Shown here one piece after another: positions 33,542 through 44,067 of a stretch of 64,000 bases of DNA. The stretch spans positions 806,001 to 870,000 of the forward strand of contig RBKR01000021.1 of the NCBI GenBank assembly GCA_004835665.1, in the 5' to 3' direction. The first letter of the stretch is position 1, and each line of letters begins with the position of its first letter. The notes under the pieces were generated by a model. The model had not been told where the DNA came from. It searched no databases and saw nothing but the letters and a program-made list of their open reading frames with translations. This DNA comes from Phoma sp. XZ068 (taxonomy: Eukaryota > Ascomycota > Dothideomycetes > Pleosporales > Didymellaceae). A program made the translations under genes and the position numbers.

Positions 33542-35950
33542 ATGACAGAGACAGAGACTGGATACCGTCACGTCTACTCAGATCGTGGACGTCTTCGCTA
33601 CATCCCCGAACACCTACCAGATCCTTTACACCTTCGACGTGGTCTCGTCCAAGGGCGTCCTCGCCGACCACACCGCATCCACATTGCACACGTCGCACCC
33701 GACCCAACCCTACTCTTCCGTCAGAAGCGGAAAACGACTACCAAGTCGTACTTTACAGAAAAGCTGGCGGGCCCCCGGGAGAACGCTAAACGCTATTTGC
33801 GTAACCTGCTCGACAAGCAATTCGCCACGCCTTCGGAACCTACAGACATTGTTCTGCCGGCGTCATCCACCACCAGCAACCGCACGTCAATTGCCTCGTT
33901 CCCGGAGAGCAGGCTCTCTACTGCACCCAGCGACATGCGCTCCTCCACACCGAGACCTTCGGGTGCGGTTGGCTCATTCGGGCAGATGTCGACACAAGCA
34001 CACATCGACATGTCTCGGCCCTCATTATCAGACTCCCATTTCTCGTCCGGAAGGTCTTCGGCGAAAAGTGCAATCAGCAGCATAACAAAGCTGCCAGAAG
34101 AGAAGCCAGTCGCATCAGGAGGTGGTGTTAGCGTCAACATTGCCCTTACAGAGCCTGTTCTGTTTCTCCAAGGTTTCGAACATGCTGAGCATGCTGAGCG
34201 AAGCACAGCAATGCTCCGCGGATCCTTGATCCTGAAGGTCACTAAGCCGACAAAGCTCAAGGCTATCACACTGAAGTTCAGAGGAAAGGCTGTCACTAAG
34301 TGGCCCGAGGGTATCCCTCCCAAGAAGGTTGATTTTGAGGAAGTTGACATCCTTATGAACCATACATGGCCTTTCTTCAACGCCCAATTTCCCACCGCAG
34401 AGACCGGCACGGGCGCAGATCGCGTTGAGCTCTACAAGAGCAGCGGCGGCCTTGTTTCTTCACCAAGCGCATCATCCACAAACATCACAACAAAAGAGGC
34501 AAAGAGACTCTCGCTGCAAGTGAACCACTCTCGCAGCTTCGGCAAGGGCGACTCTCCATCGGGTGGACCCTCTGTCGCACAGAAAGGCTACAGGACCTTC
34601 AACCCCGGCGAATACATGTACAATTTCGAGCTCCCCCTCGACAGTCACCTTCCAGAGACCATCGACGTCGACCTCGGCTCCGTTAAGTACGAGCTGGAGG
34701 CTACAGTCGAACGAGCTGGAGCATTCCGCACTAACCTGCTTGGCACTAAGGAAGTCGTCCTGGTTCGCACCCCATCAGAAGGTTCGCTGGAACAGGTTGA
34801 GCCTATTGCCATCAGCCGAAGCTGGGAAGATCAGCTGCACTACGATATTGTCATCTCTGGAAAGTCGTTCCCATTGGGTGCTCAAATTCCAATCGCATTC
34901 AAGCTTACACCGCTGGCGAAGGTGCAATGCCACCGGATCAAAGTGTTTGTTACAGAGAACGTTGAGTACTTCTGTAACCAGAAGCGAGTGCATCGTATGG
35001 AGCCTGTGCGAAAGGTACAGTTATTCGAGAAGCGCGCCGATGGACCACCAACAAGTACATTCCCCGGTAGCACAATGCGGATAGTATCAGGCGGAGGTGT
35101 GCCATACGACCAAAGAGCTGCGGCTGCACGAGGCGAAGAAGTGCAGGTACAAGATCCGGGGAATCTGCTTGGTAACCTAAATGGGGAAGGTAACATTGGA
35201 CCCACAGAGATGGAATTCAATGTGCAACTGCCAAGCTGTCACAACATGCGGGAGAAAGACAAGCAGTCTCGCCTACATTTCGATACCACGTACCAGAATA
35301 TTCAGGTACACCACTGGATAAAGCTGGTCATGCGCCTCTCGAAACCCGACAAGACGGATCCGACAAAACGACGACACTTTGAGATCTCAATCGACTCGCC
35401 CTTCCACATCCTCTCCTGCCAGGCTACACAAGCAAACACGGCACTACCAGCATACTCATCACCTGAACCATTTGTTAATAACGCACGGGTACCAGAGTGC
35501 GGCTGTCCGAATGCTCCCATCCGCCGCATGTCTCCGACCGGGCGGGTTCCAACATTAAGCTCAATGAGTCGTTCAAGGGGGAACTCGGATGCAACCATAC
35601 CGACACCCATACCGACCCTCGCACGACCACAGGCAGCACATATTGGCGGTCCTGCCGACAATAATGTACAACGACCGATTCACCTTCTTCGTGTACCATC
35701 TTTTGCACCACCAGAGTTTTCGGAAGAAGAGCCTCCGCCTCCTCTCGAGACCCCACCACCGCTATACGAATCCATCGCGTCGCCTACGAACGGGCTGGCA
35801 GATTACTTCTCACGCTTGTCGGACGCATACGATGACGACAGCGAGGGCGAGCGCGCGGACCACCGTCGTGTTGAGATACCTTTGACACCTGGCGGACGCA
35901 CAGCACGAAGCATGGATGAGAGGAGAACATGGCTTCCAGTGGGACATTAA
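33542..35950 (+). CDS. Alpha-arrestin (ART/CreD-type trafficking adaptor)
   Basis: Modelled as one exon from the first in-frame ATG, 802 aa. The arrestin N domain (about residues 200-370) starts SVNIALTEPVLFLQG and includes LRGSLILKVTKPTKLKAITLKFRGKA. The arrestin C domain (about 420-640) includes WEDQLHYDIVISGKSFPLGA, IPIAFKLTPL and KVQCHRIKVFVTE. Near the C-terminus PPPLYES supplies a PPxY motif, the ligand for WW domains of Rsp5/HulA-type ubiquitin ligases. Such adaptors direct ubiquitination and endocytosis of nutrient transporters. The first about 65 codons are doubtful: codon bias there favours another frame, so an unrecognised intron near 33580-33745 is likely. The C-terminus is Ser/Pro-rich and disordered. 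Confidence 0.82.
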   Translation: MTETETGYRHVYSDRGRLRYIPEHLPDPLHLRRGLVQGRPRRPHRIHIAHVAPDPTLLFRQKRKTTTKSYFTEKLAGPRENAKRYLRNLLDKQFATPSEPTDIVLPASSTTSNRTSIASFPESRLSTAPSDMRSSTPRPSGAVGSFGQMSTQAHIDMSRPSLSDSHFSSGRSSAKSAISSITKLPEEKPVASGGGVSVNIALTEPVLFLQGFEHAEHAERSTAMLRGSLILKVTKPTKLKAITLKFRGKAVTKWPEGIPPKKVDFEEVDILMNHTWPFFNAQFPTAETGTGADRVELYKSSGGLVSSPSASSTNITTKEAKRLSLQVNHSRSFGKGDSPSGGPSVAQKGYRTFNPGEYMYNFELPLDSHLPETIDVDLGSVKYELEATVERAGAFRTNLLGTKEVVLVRTPSEGSLEQVEPIAISRSWEDQLHYDIVISGKSFPLGAQIPIAFKLTPLAKVQCHRIKVFVTENVEYFCNQKRVHRMEPVRKVQLFEKRADGPPTSTFPGSTMRIVSGGGVPYDQRAAAARGEEVQVQDPGNLLGNLNGEGNIGPTEMEFNVQLPSCHNMREKDKQSRLHFDTTYQNIQVHHWIKLVMRLSKPDKTDPTKRRHFEISIDSPFHILSCQATQANTALPAYSSPEPFVNNARVPECGCPNAPIRRMSPTGRVPTLSSMSRSRGNSDATIPTPIPTLARPQAAHIGGPADNNVQRPIHLLRVPSFAPPEFSEEEPPPPLETPPPLYESIASPTNGLADYFSRLSDAYDDDSEGERADHRRVEIPLTPGGRTARSMDERRTWLPVGH

Positions 35951-38900
35951 TCTTGTCCAAGCCATAAAAAGCACTAATACCAGTAAGAGCACGACCACGC
36001 ATGATTACAATGACGACATGAGATATGGATCTGGCCTGCATCTACCGGCTGATTTAAGGCGTTATTGAAACTGGGACGGAGAATTATATGGCAATAATTT
36101 CTTATGTTTATTTCCTTTGTCAGATTCCCTAGTCTGCCACACTTATCTTTCCAAGCATCCAGGGTTCTCCTTGTGGCATCTACCTATATTTCTACTTTTC
36201 GGTGTATACGGGGATATGGTTGCGAGGCGCAAACAGAACGCATGTCATACCATACAATGACCACATAGCTATCATACACGCTATACGATACCAATGTACA
36301 TATGAAACCTAAAGCATTATACCGACGTCACTTCACGCCTGACTCGCAAATGCTGTTTGCATGTTTCTTTTTTCGAAGCAGGGATAAGCCTCACTCCTAC
36401 ACCGCCACACCAGCCCACCCCTGCTTCCCTTCTCGCCAAACGATCGCATCTGGGATCGCCCACGCGCCCGTTGCGCTGTCAACCGCGAACCGTTGGGTCG
36501 CAAGGCAAGCAGATGAAACTCGTATTCTTCGGCGCATTGTCAGTTGCTTTTCCCGCGCCGCTGATCTCAGGCGGTGATTGTGACGCCCAACCTAGCGGCC
36601 GGTGAGCAGGTACAGAGTTTTCCGGTGCTGTAGTAGTTCAGCCTCATTTTAGGACCTTGTCTGGTGTTGATGTGGGGGTTGTTGATTTTTCGTATGGGCG
36701 TGGTGATCTTCTGCGTTTAGGGATGTTTGTTGATCGCCGTGGTAGTGATCACGCAGAGTCTGGAACAGTCTTGCGATTGGCGAAATGCAGGGTGTAATCC
36801 AGCCTCATTGTTTGGGCGTCGGTCTTGCACGGATATATGGAGGGAACATGGTTGTGGTGGGGACGATCTTCTGCGTTTTTGGGTATTTGTTGATCTTGAC
36901 GTGTAGACGTGTACGTTGACGCGAGCCTGACACGGGATCTCGGTCGTACTCGTGGATGTGACAGGTCTGTATCCCTGGAAGTAATAGATGTTGTGTGGTA
37001 GAGATAGGTCCGCATCCCTGATGGTAGTAGATCTTGTGTGATAGACAACTGCCAACTTGCGGCGCATTTCTAATCGCCTAAGAAGACGGCAAGATGTTGA
37101 TGTCGCCGTCATCGTTCCGAATAATACACTCACTCCCTTTTCTTGCTGATCTGGCAGAAACGCTGTATTGACAAGCATGATTTGGTCCGCTCATCGGTAG
37201 CTGCGTAATATCACTTAGAGCCGTCCATTTGGTCAGATCTACATATAAGCCGGCACTCGTCCAGTGATGAGCCAGACTCGTGCCATCGCACCAACTCTCG
37301 CCATAAACAAACTTATCAATGTCCGGACACGTAGTGAGGCTTTACTTTTGCCGCACACCACTCAAAGCATTAAGAAGTCAGATCGGTGTTTGGCTCCTCG
37401 GCCACGGCCCAGACGTTGAACGATTGTAGCTGCCTAGAGGTAAGAATGCTGGTTTCTACGATTCTACGTGGATATCGCCTGTGAGTGTTGAGTGGGTTAC
37501 ACGCCACCGAAGCCGAGGTTCTTGGATGCCTTCGGCTGATAGGTTGCGCTACATCGTAATAAAAGAGACGGAAACTGGAAAAATCGCGAGCCAATGTTAG
37601 TGTTCATGTTTGATGTGGATGAAGAGCCTATGGGTTATTGAGGTAAGCACCGGACAGTACCAAGGCTTCCAATGTCGTGGAGACTTAGCAGTGACTGCTT
37701 GGAGTCTACTGTCGTGGAGTCATCCAAGGCCAGTCCGACATAATCAGCAATGGGAGTGATGGTTTACGGAGAAAGTAGATTTCAGTGAGCAGTGGTGAAG
37801 ACTCCCAAATGTGGAAGAGGTCAGGGGATAGCTGAACAGCATAGATGTTGAGCAGTTTAACCAATAAGCAGTAAGTAACATTTGTATCTTCGTACGATGT
37901 ACTTCGAGTATTCTGGTTAGGTACTTCAACTGTGGCGTGCCGATTAGCTCTCAAGTCCGTACGCTGGGAGACCAAAGGACAATAGCACCAAAGCACAATA
38001 GTAGCAGCTAATGAAAGTATCCTTTCATGTGTCTTACTATAGCCATAATCTTCAAGTGATGGCACGTTCGTCCTGAACATCTCGAGATTGAAGGCGCACA
38101 TATGAAGAACTGGACGTGTCTTTGACGTTGCGAGGTTGTGTGCAGTTCCAGTCGTAAATTTTTTCACTTTAAGGGCGAACACTTTGGGGTGAAAACCTAG
38201 TTTAAAGTGGTCGCAGTGGATTTTTCTTGGTATTGGTATTATTTTTGAGATACGTTATGTCGTGCAAGGCGGACGACTTCGTGGTTCTGAGCATCTGTGG
38301 CTTGGAGCTCTGAAACGTCCAGTGCTTGTTATGAAGTCGCTCGCTTCGTTGCACCTGCCTCGTGAAGCAATTTGGGTTATCAGGTTTTTGCTATCCTTCA
38401 GGACTTTGGTTCTCAAGTATCAAACTACTGTTGTCCAAACAGTTTGGCGGTTGTACTCTTCAATGAAGGCCGCTCGGATTGCTAAAGGAGCACTGCACTG
38501 ACCGTAAGCATGTGTGGTAACACGAGGGTTCAAGCTATAGTGCAAGAACAAATCGGCCTTCAAAACTTTATGTACATGGTGCAGTAGTCTGTGAAGTAGT
38601 AGTAAAATTAGAATACTCTGCTCGAGAGTCTTGGTGTCCACCACGAGAAAGAATCTGTTGATTCAGAGCGCAATGCTTTGACCTGTTACAAGAGTCATGA
38701 ATGTCCGATTGTGGAGAGTAAGTTTACGAAATACGATCTGAGGCGCTTCAAGAAGCTGAGCTGATGGCGATAAGTATTGAGCACAAGCATCGACACTGCT
38801 CACCTTTGCGCCTCGACGTTCGTGCCCTTTGCTTCAACACCGCGATCAAGACGAGAAGCACAAGGCTAGGTAACAAGTGTTCTCCACGGAGATATTTGAT

Positions 38901-39968
38901 TGAAGTCAAATTCTTCACAGTTCCGAAACACGACGATGACCGACTTCCCCACGTTGGCAGCAACAATGCCGAACCCAACGAACACACGGTTAGCGGTGCG
39001 ACGCACGGGTGCGCCATGCAGTGGGCATCCAATCGGCGTCATTTGGCTTCCGCCCGTTCTGTTTCCATGTTTCTGATGTCACTAAACTCCAATGTTTGCA
39101 CCGTCGACTCGGGAGGTGTTCCTGCATGGTTTGGTGTGATTTTTGTTCGGGCTGTGGAATTGTTACTACGGACAGCGGCTGTTGAAGATAATATAGTTGT
39201 GTCTGCAGGCCGATTTCCGGCTGGAGCGGACTGTGTAATTGCGTCACGATGCGCTTGGCACTCGAGGCCAAGGGCTTAGCAACGATAATCCTGCACTAGA
39301 GATTGACAGCCGAAGAAACGGCCTCTGTTATCTGCGCTCTTCAGCTTTTGTTGATACCGGCGACAGTATCGCAGAAGTGCTGCACAGCGAAGTGTATTGC
39401 CATTGAAACTAAGAACGCGGTGTGGTTCGGTCAATAACGACCCTTGCTCCGCCACTGCAAGCGACCAGAGACATCTGTTCGTGTTGCGCCTCTCGGTTCT
39501 AAGCTTCAACAACTCTGCGCCCAGCTGAGCTTTACACGTTAGTAAGCCTTGCAGACCCTTCTCTCCGCAGTCTTGGGATCTCTTGACTTGCTTCTCCTCC
39601 AGCATCACTCACCCGTCACTGCAGGCACGAACACGCCTTCCCCACAACCCCACTCGTCACCTGCCTACAATACCTCTCGACGTCACTGCCACTCGGGCAA
39701 CTCTTGGAGCGGCGACTGGGCGCATTCACACATACATGCATTCGACCCGAGCCTCGCATTTCCCAAACACCGGCCGACTACAGCAGTACGGCCCCGCGCC
39801 TTTAAGTACTGCTCCTTGATCGCGATCGTAATCCCATCTGCGACACCTCCGTTGTTTAGCAGTGCGACTGCAAGCTTTCACACAAGCTCGAGGAGCTTCT
39901 GGGCAATACCCACAACAAATCTACGACAAGCCGGCTAAGCGGCACCGTCAAGGAATCCTACGAACACC
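35951..39968. other. 4 kb gene desert upstream of NHA1
   Basis: No recognised gene across 4 kb, unusual for this gene-dense window. It includes worn tandem repeats at 36640-37050. Two uninterrupted frames of 158 codons (37706-38182, minus) and 171 codons (38764-39279, plus) have ATG starts but no family resemblance. The right end (39550-39968) is C-rich and probably the NHA1 leader. Confidence 0.5.
36640..37050. repeat. Degenerate tandem repeats (about 159 bp and about 44 bp periods)
   Basis: CAGCCTCATTxT recurs at about 36643 and 36801. GATCTTCTGCGTTT with TTTGTTGATC downstream recurs at about 36706 and 36865. Both pairs are about 159 bp apart, indicating a tandem duplication. Directly to the right, (G/C)ATCCCTGG/A...GTAGATNTTGTGTG recurs at about 36970 and 37013 with period about 44. 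There is no coding frame. Confidence 0.6.
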
Positions 39969-42900
39969 ATGGCGTGGGACCACCTCTCCATCAATAAGCC
40001 GCACTTGGTGTATATCATCTTGGGCGGCTTCACAACCCTATTCATGTTATGCTCCTCAGTAATCAAGGAGCGCCTATATATTGGCGAAGCTACCGTAGCG
40101 ACCCTTTGTGGCATCATATTCGGCCCGCATGCTGCCGACTTGATCGATCCAGGAACATGGGGCAACGTGGACTTCATTACTTTGGAGTTCTCCCGCATTG
40201 TACTGGTGGTGCAATGTTTCGCTGTCGGTGTTGAATTGCCAAAGGCATACATGGAGAAACACTGGAAATCTGTTACCTTGCTGCTCATTCCAGTCATGAC
40301 TTTTGGCTGGCTGATCACAAGTCTGTTCATTTGGGGTCTTTTCAACTCCCACGTGAACTGGCTCGACAGCCTGTGCATCGCTGCTTGCGTTACGGCCACT
40401 GATCCTGTGTTGGCTTCATCCGTTGTTGGAAAGGGCAAATTCGCGAAGCGTGTCCCAAAGCATTTGCGAGATTTGCTCTCCGCCGAATCTGGTTGTAACG
40501 ATGGCATGGCCTTCCCGTTCGTCTACCTGGCTATCTACCTGATTCGATACCGCCCGGATGCCGAAAAGGTCGCTTTTCATTGGATCTGCTACACTATCCT
40601 TTACGAATGTCTTTTCGGGGCTGTATATGGCGTCATCATCGGTTATGTCGCTCGCCGCCTAATTCGATATGCTCACGAGAAGGACCTGATTGATCGAGAG
40701 AGTTTTCTCGTATTCTACTTTGTTCTAGCTTTGTGGTGCGCTGGTTCGGGTGCACTACTGGGTTTGGATGATCTACTCGTAGGTTTCGCTTGTGGAGTCG
40801 GTTTCTCCAACGATGGATGGTTCCTTGAGAAGACAGAAGAATCGCACGTCTCCAACGTCATCGATCTACTCATCAACTTAGCCTTCTTCGTATATTTCGG
40901 CTCGATCATTCCGTGGAACCAATTCAACCAACCAGAACTCCTCGGTACCACCCCATGGCGTTTGGTCGTGTTGGGTCTGCTGGTGCTCTTCTTCCGCCGC
41001 ATTCCCATCATGCTCATACTCAAACCTATCATTCCGGATATCAAGACGTGGCGAGAGGCTTCGTTCGCTGGTCACTTTGGACCCATCGGTGTCGGTGGCA
41101 TCTTCGTTGCTATTCTCGCAAGGGCCGAGCTGGAGACTGAGTCTACAACCCCTCTAGCCGAATTGCCAGAACCAGGATTTGAACATCTCAATATCATTGA
41201 GCTCATTTGGCCTATAACATGTTTCCTAGTTATCGTCAGTATCATCGTTCATGGCAGTTCCATTGCCGTCTTTACTCTGGGCAAGCGTATCAACACGCTC
41301 ACGATCTCGATGTCTTATACACAAGCCAACGAAGATGGACCAAGCTGGATGGACCGTCTCCCACGCATTCAGTCTCGATCGAAGTCACAGATGTCTGGGC
41401 GTCGATTCTCAGAGTCCTCTATGGACGAAAAGATTGCGGACCCCGGCGAGACAGGACCAGGTCTGCTTCCGCCACCCGGATATGCTGGTAACTTCTTGCG
41501 CCGACAGAAGGAGGAAGAAAATTCAAGCCAAACAGGATCCGTCCGCCCGACAGCTCGGCAACGAAAATCGAAATGGGACACAGGTCTTGGCCCTGGCGGC
41601 CCCATCTCGCAGTCCGCTATCCACCCGAACAGGCGTGACGAGGAGAAGGCCGAAGGCATCTCTCCAGACGATGACACTGACACATTCGACGACAAGATGG
41701 CCGGTTCGAGCGACAGCTCATCGAACGGCAAGAGCAAGGCGAAGGATATCCAGGGTGAAGAGGAGATCTTCCAAGAAGGCGATGAAACCGTCATTGAGGA
41801 TAAAGAGGGCAATGTTCTTGGTGTCAGAGACAGTCATGGCGAGCACGGAGCGCAACGACGAGAATCAGATATCAGGGCAGCACGAAAGCTCATGAAAGAA
41901 GAACGCGTTAAGGATGGCGTTGCACAGACGGAGCACGAGGGCACGGCGGAACAAGCACCAGCGAAAGCAATGGACGCTGTCGAGCACCCTCAGAAGACAT
42001 GGCGGAAGCGGATGCAGAGTTTCACTGGATATCATCACGACGAGGACGGAGATGTGATAGAGAAGCCAAAAGCACAGAAGCCTGAACGCCAGCGTGGTCC
42101 CGCTCTAGCTTATCAATTCGGAAATACCATCATCGTTGAAGACGAGGATGGAGAGGTTCTAAAGAAGTACGACATTCCGTCTAAGCCAAAGGAGCCAAAA
42201 GATCAACGACTGGGAGCAGCACGCGGTTCTTCGATGATGGAGACATCCGGCCGTGCCATGCAAAGCCTGAAAAAAATGGGCACACACATGGGCATCCCAA
42301 CTCATCACGATGCGGGACCTGCTCAAGGCACAGACGGCAAGGCAGCTGGCGCTGATGGAAAGAAGAAGAAGAAACAGAAGGACTTTGACGAGGATGACGA
42401 CAACCTTCGTTTCACTCTTACCACTGGTGGCCGCAGGATGAGCAAGACAGAATTCATCCAGCAGATGAGTCAATTGAACCCCAAGGAACGGGCCACGATG
42501 CTACAAGATAGCAATGTCCCCGATTCTGTCAAGCGTGAGGCGCATCAAGACGCAAAGGACCACCATCGACGGGTGCAAGCTGCATCTGAGGCCAACATAC
42601 CTCCTGTCATTGGTGAAGAAGGTGAGGCTGAGCTGCATAAGATCGAGTCTCCAGCAGCAAATAAGGAGGGACAACCTCGCGGTCCTGAAGGGTTGACTTT
42701 GATCGACAGTAATGAAGAGCCTGTCCCCTTCCACTCTGTTCGCCAGACTCTGGCGGATAGGTCGCAGGATCAAGAAAAAGAGACTGCAGCGCAACGCCGA
42801 CGTCGCCTTGCGGCAGAGCAATCTAAGTCAAACCCAGCCGCAGTAGATGACGATGAGAGGGACAGTGATGATGAGACCCCTGCAGAACGTCGTCGCCGAC

Positions 42901-43304
42901 TTGCTGCGCTCACAGGATCCACGTCACCTCCAGCTAGCCAAGCTCGTCGTCCGATGTCACCAGGCCAGCAGCCATCAACAGCTTCCAGCGGCGGATTTGA
43001 AGGCGAAACAGCGGCCGAACGTAAGCGCCGTCTCGGCGCACTGGGAGTTGGTGGGGAGGACTCTCCAGACTCTGACTCTGAGGGCGAGCCCGAAACCGGT
43101 GATCCAATGGAAACTGGTCGTGGCACGCATTCACAGGGAACGAAGCAGAACCTCGCACCTCCGCGGGCGCCGGGCATCCGTTTTGCGGATCAGCCGCGTA
43201 TCCCGACCAAGGACGAGCGTGCCGCCGAAGACGCAAAGCAGAAGGAGGAGACCGAGACTACAAGGAAGAGCAAGCTTAGCAGCTTTTCCTGGGGTAAGAA
43301 ATAG
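39969..43304 (+). CDS. NHA1: Plasma-membrane Na+,K+/H+ antiporter NHA1
   Basis: An intronless gene of 1111 aa, starting MAWDHLSINKPHLVYIILGG, the usual Nha1 N-terminus. About 12 membrane helices fill residues 12-430. The ion-binding region has ACVTATDPVLASSVVGKGKF and SAESGCNDGMAFPF, with the transport Asp of TATDP and the ND motif of SGCNDG. The hydrophilic tail, about 670 residues, is long, as in fungal Nha1, where it tunes transport and signalling. The segment right after the last helix (GKRINTLTISMSY) is the conserved C1 block. The tail carries three spaced ET.AxRxRRLxAL repeats near its end. The protein exports Na+ and K+ in exchange for protons for salt and pH homeostasis. Confidence 0.95.
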   Translation: MAWDHLSINKPHLVYIILGGFTTLFMLCSSVIKERLYIGEATVATLCGIIFGPHAADLIDPGTWGNVDFITLEFSRIVLVVQCFAVGVELPKAYMEKHWKSVTLLLIPVMTFGWLITSLFIWGLFNSHVNWLDSLCIAACVTATDPVLASSVVGKGKFAKRVPKHLRDLLSAESGCNDGMAFPFVYLAIYLIRYRPDAEKVAFHWICYTILYECLFGAVYGVIIGYVARRLIRYAHEKDLIDRESFLVFYFVLALWCAGSGALLGLDDLLVGFACGVGFSNDGWFLEKTEESHVSNVIDLLINLAFFVYFGSIIPWNQFNQPELLGTTPWRLVVLGLLVLFFRRIPIMLILKPIIPDIKTWREASFAGHFGPIGVGGIFVAILARAELETESTTPLAELPEPGFEHLNIIELIWPITCFLVIVSIIVHGSSIAVFTLGKRINTLTISMSYTQANEDGPSWMDRLPRIQSRSKSQMSGRRFSESSMDEKIADPGETGPGLLPPPGYAGNFLRRQKEEENSSQTGSVRPTARQRKSKWDTGLGPGGPISQSAIHPNRRDEEKAEGISPDDDTDTFDDKMAGSSDSSSNGKSKAKDIQGEEEIFQEGDETVIEDKEGNVLGVRDSHGEHGAQRRESDIRAARKLMKEERVKDGVAQTEHEGTAEQAPAKAMDAVEHPQKTWRKRMQSFTGYHHDEDGDVIEKPKAQKPERQRGPALAYQFGNTIIVEDEDGEVLKKYDIPSKPKEPKDQRLGAARGSSMMETSGRAMQSLKKMGTHMGIPTHHDAGPAQGTDGKAAGADGKKKKKQKDFDEDDDNLRFTLTTGGRRMSKTEFIQQMSQLNPKERATMLQDSNVPDSVKREAHQDAKDHHRRVQAASEANIPPVIGEEGEAELHKIESPAANKEGQPRGPEGLTLIDSNEEPVPFHSVRQTLADRSQDQEKETAAQRRRRLAAEQSKSNPAAVDDDERDSDDETPAERRRRLAALTGSTSPPASQARRPMSPGQQPSTASSGGFEGETAAERKRRLGALGVGGEDSPDSDSEGEPETGDPMETGRGTHSQGTKQNLAPPRAPGIRFADQPRIPTKDERAAEDAKQKEETETTRKSKLSSFSWGKK

Positions 43305-44067
43305 GCTGTGGAGCATTAACGGAGCATCTGCGTCTCGGAAGATTTGCGTGCGGCATCTAAACTGAAGTTACGCTAGTTACACGGCATAGCGTTGAGGCGT
43401 TGGTGGAATGTTTCGATCTTTGTGAACCTGCTTGCATTTCAGCGCGCATAGTCATCAACGTCATTACGCTGCATAGACATGACCCTGATATACTCTTTAC
43501 ATCTAGAGGCATCAAGCTTAGTTCCGTAATTTTAATAGATTTCCCTACATTTTGAATGTCATTCAATCAAGCTCAGTTCCGTGGTTCTAATAGAACTCGC
43601 TATATTTTCAAGGTCATTCAACATTCTTCGGCGCTTAGTGACATCACAAGCTTAAACTGCCCCGCTTAGCCCATCTTTCTCGTATCGCGGTCACCACAAT
43701 CCTCGGCAACTCCTCTCGAAACGGCAGTTGCTTATACACATCGACTTGGCGCCCAGCGTGTTGATGCGAAATTTTTTATCAATCTGATAAGATGATCAAA
43801 TCGTGCCGAGCCTCATGCAACCTTGGAGCCAATTATAATGCTCAATACAGAGTTCCGGCGTGGGTGAATCACGTGTATGCGCGTTTCTGGGTCGGTTCGT
43901 ACCGTCACGCAATTAACGTGCCTTGGACCGGCCGATGACGGAAGGAGGTGCATGAATGAATCGCGAGCCGTGGGTGATGGGAGGGGATATATGTATGTGG
44001 TGGTTCTACCATAAACACCTATATCTAAGTCTACCTTCCACCACATAATTTTTGCATTGCCGTTAAC
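43305..44067. other. Intergenic region NHA1 / O-methyltransferase
   Basis: 763 bp. It contains a 55 bp tandem duplication (43511-43620, listed separately) and a TATA-like GATATATGTAT at 43986-43996, about 72 bp before the methyltransferase ATG. Confidence 0.45.
43511..43620. repeat. 55-bp imperfect tandem duplication
   Basis: Two abutting 55 bp copies, 43511-43565 and 43566-43620, share ATCAAGCTYAGTTCCGT at the start and GTCATTCA at the end. They differ at scattered positions, many of them transitions. Confidence 0.75.
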
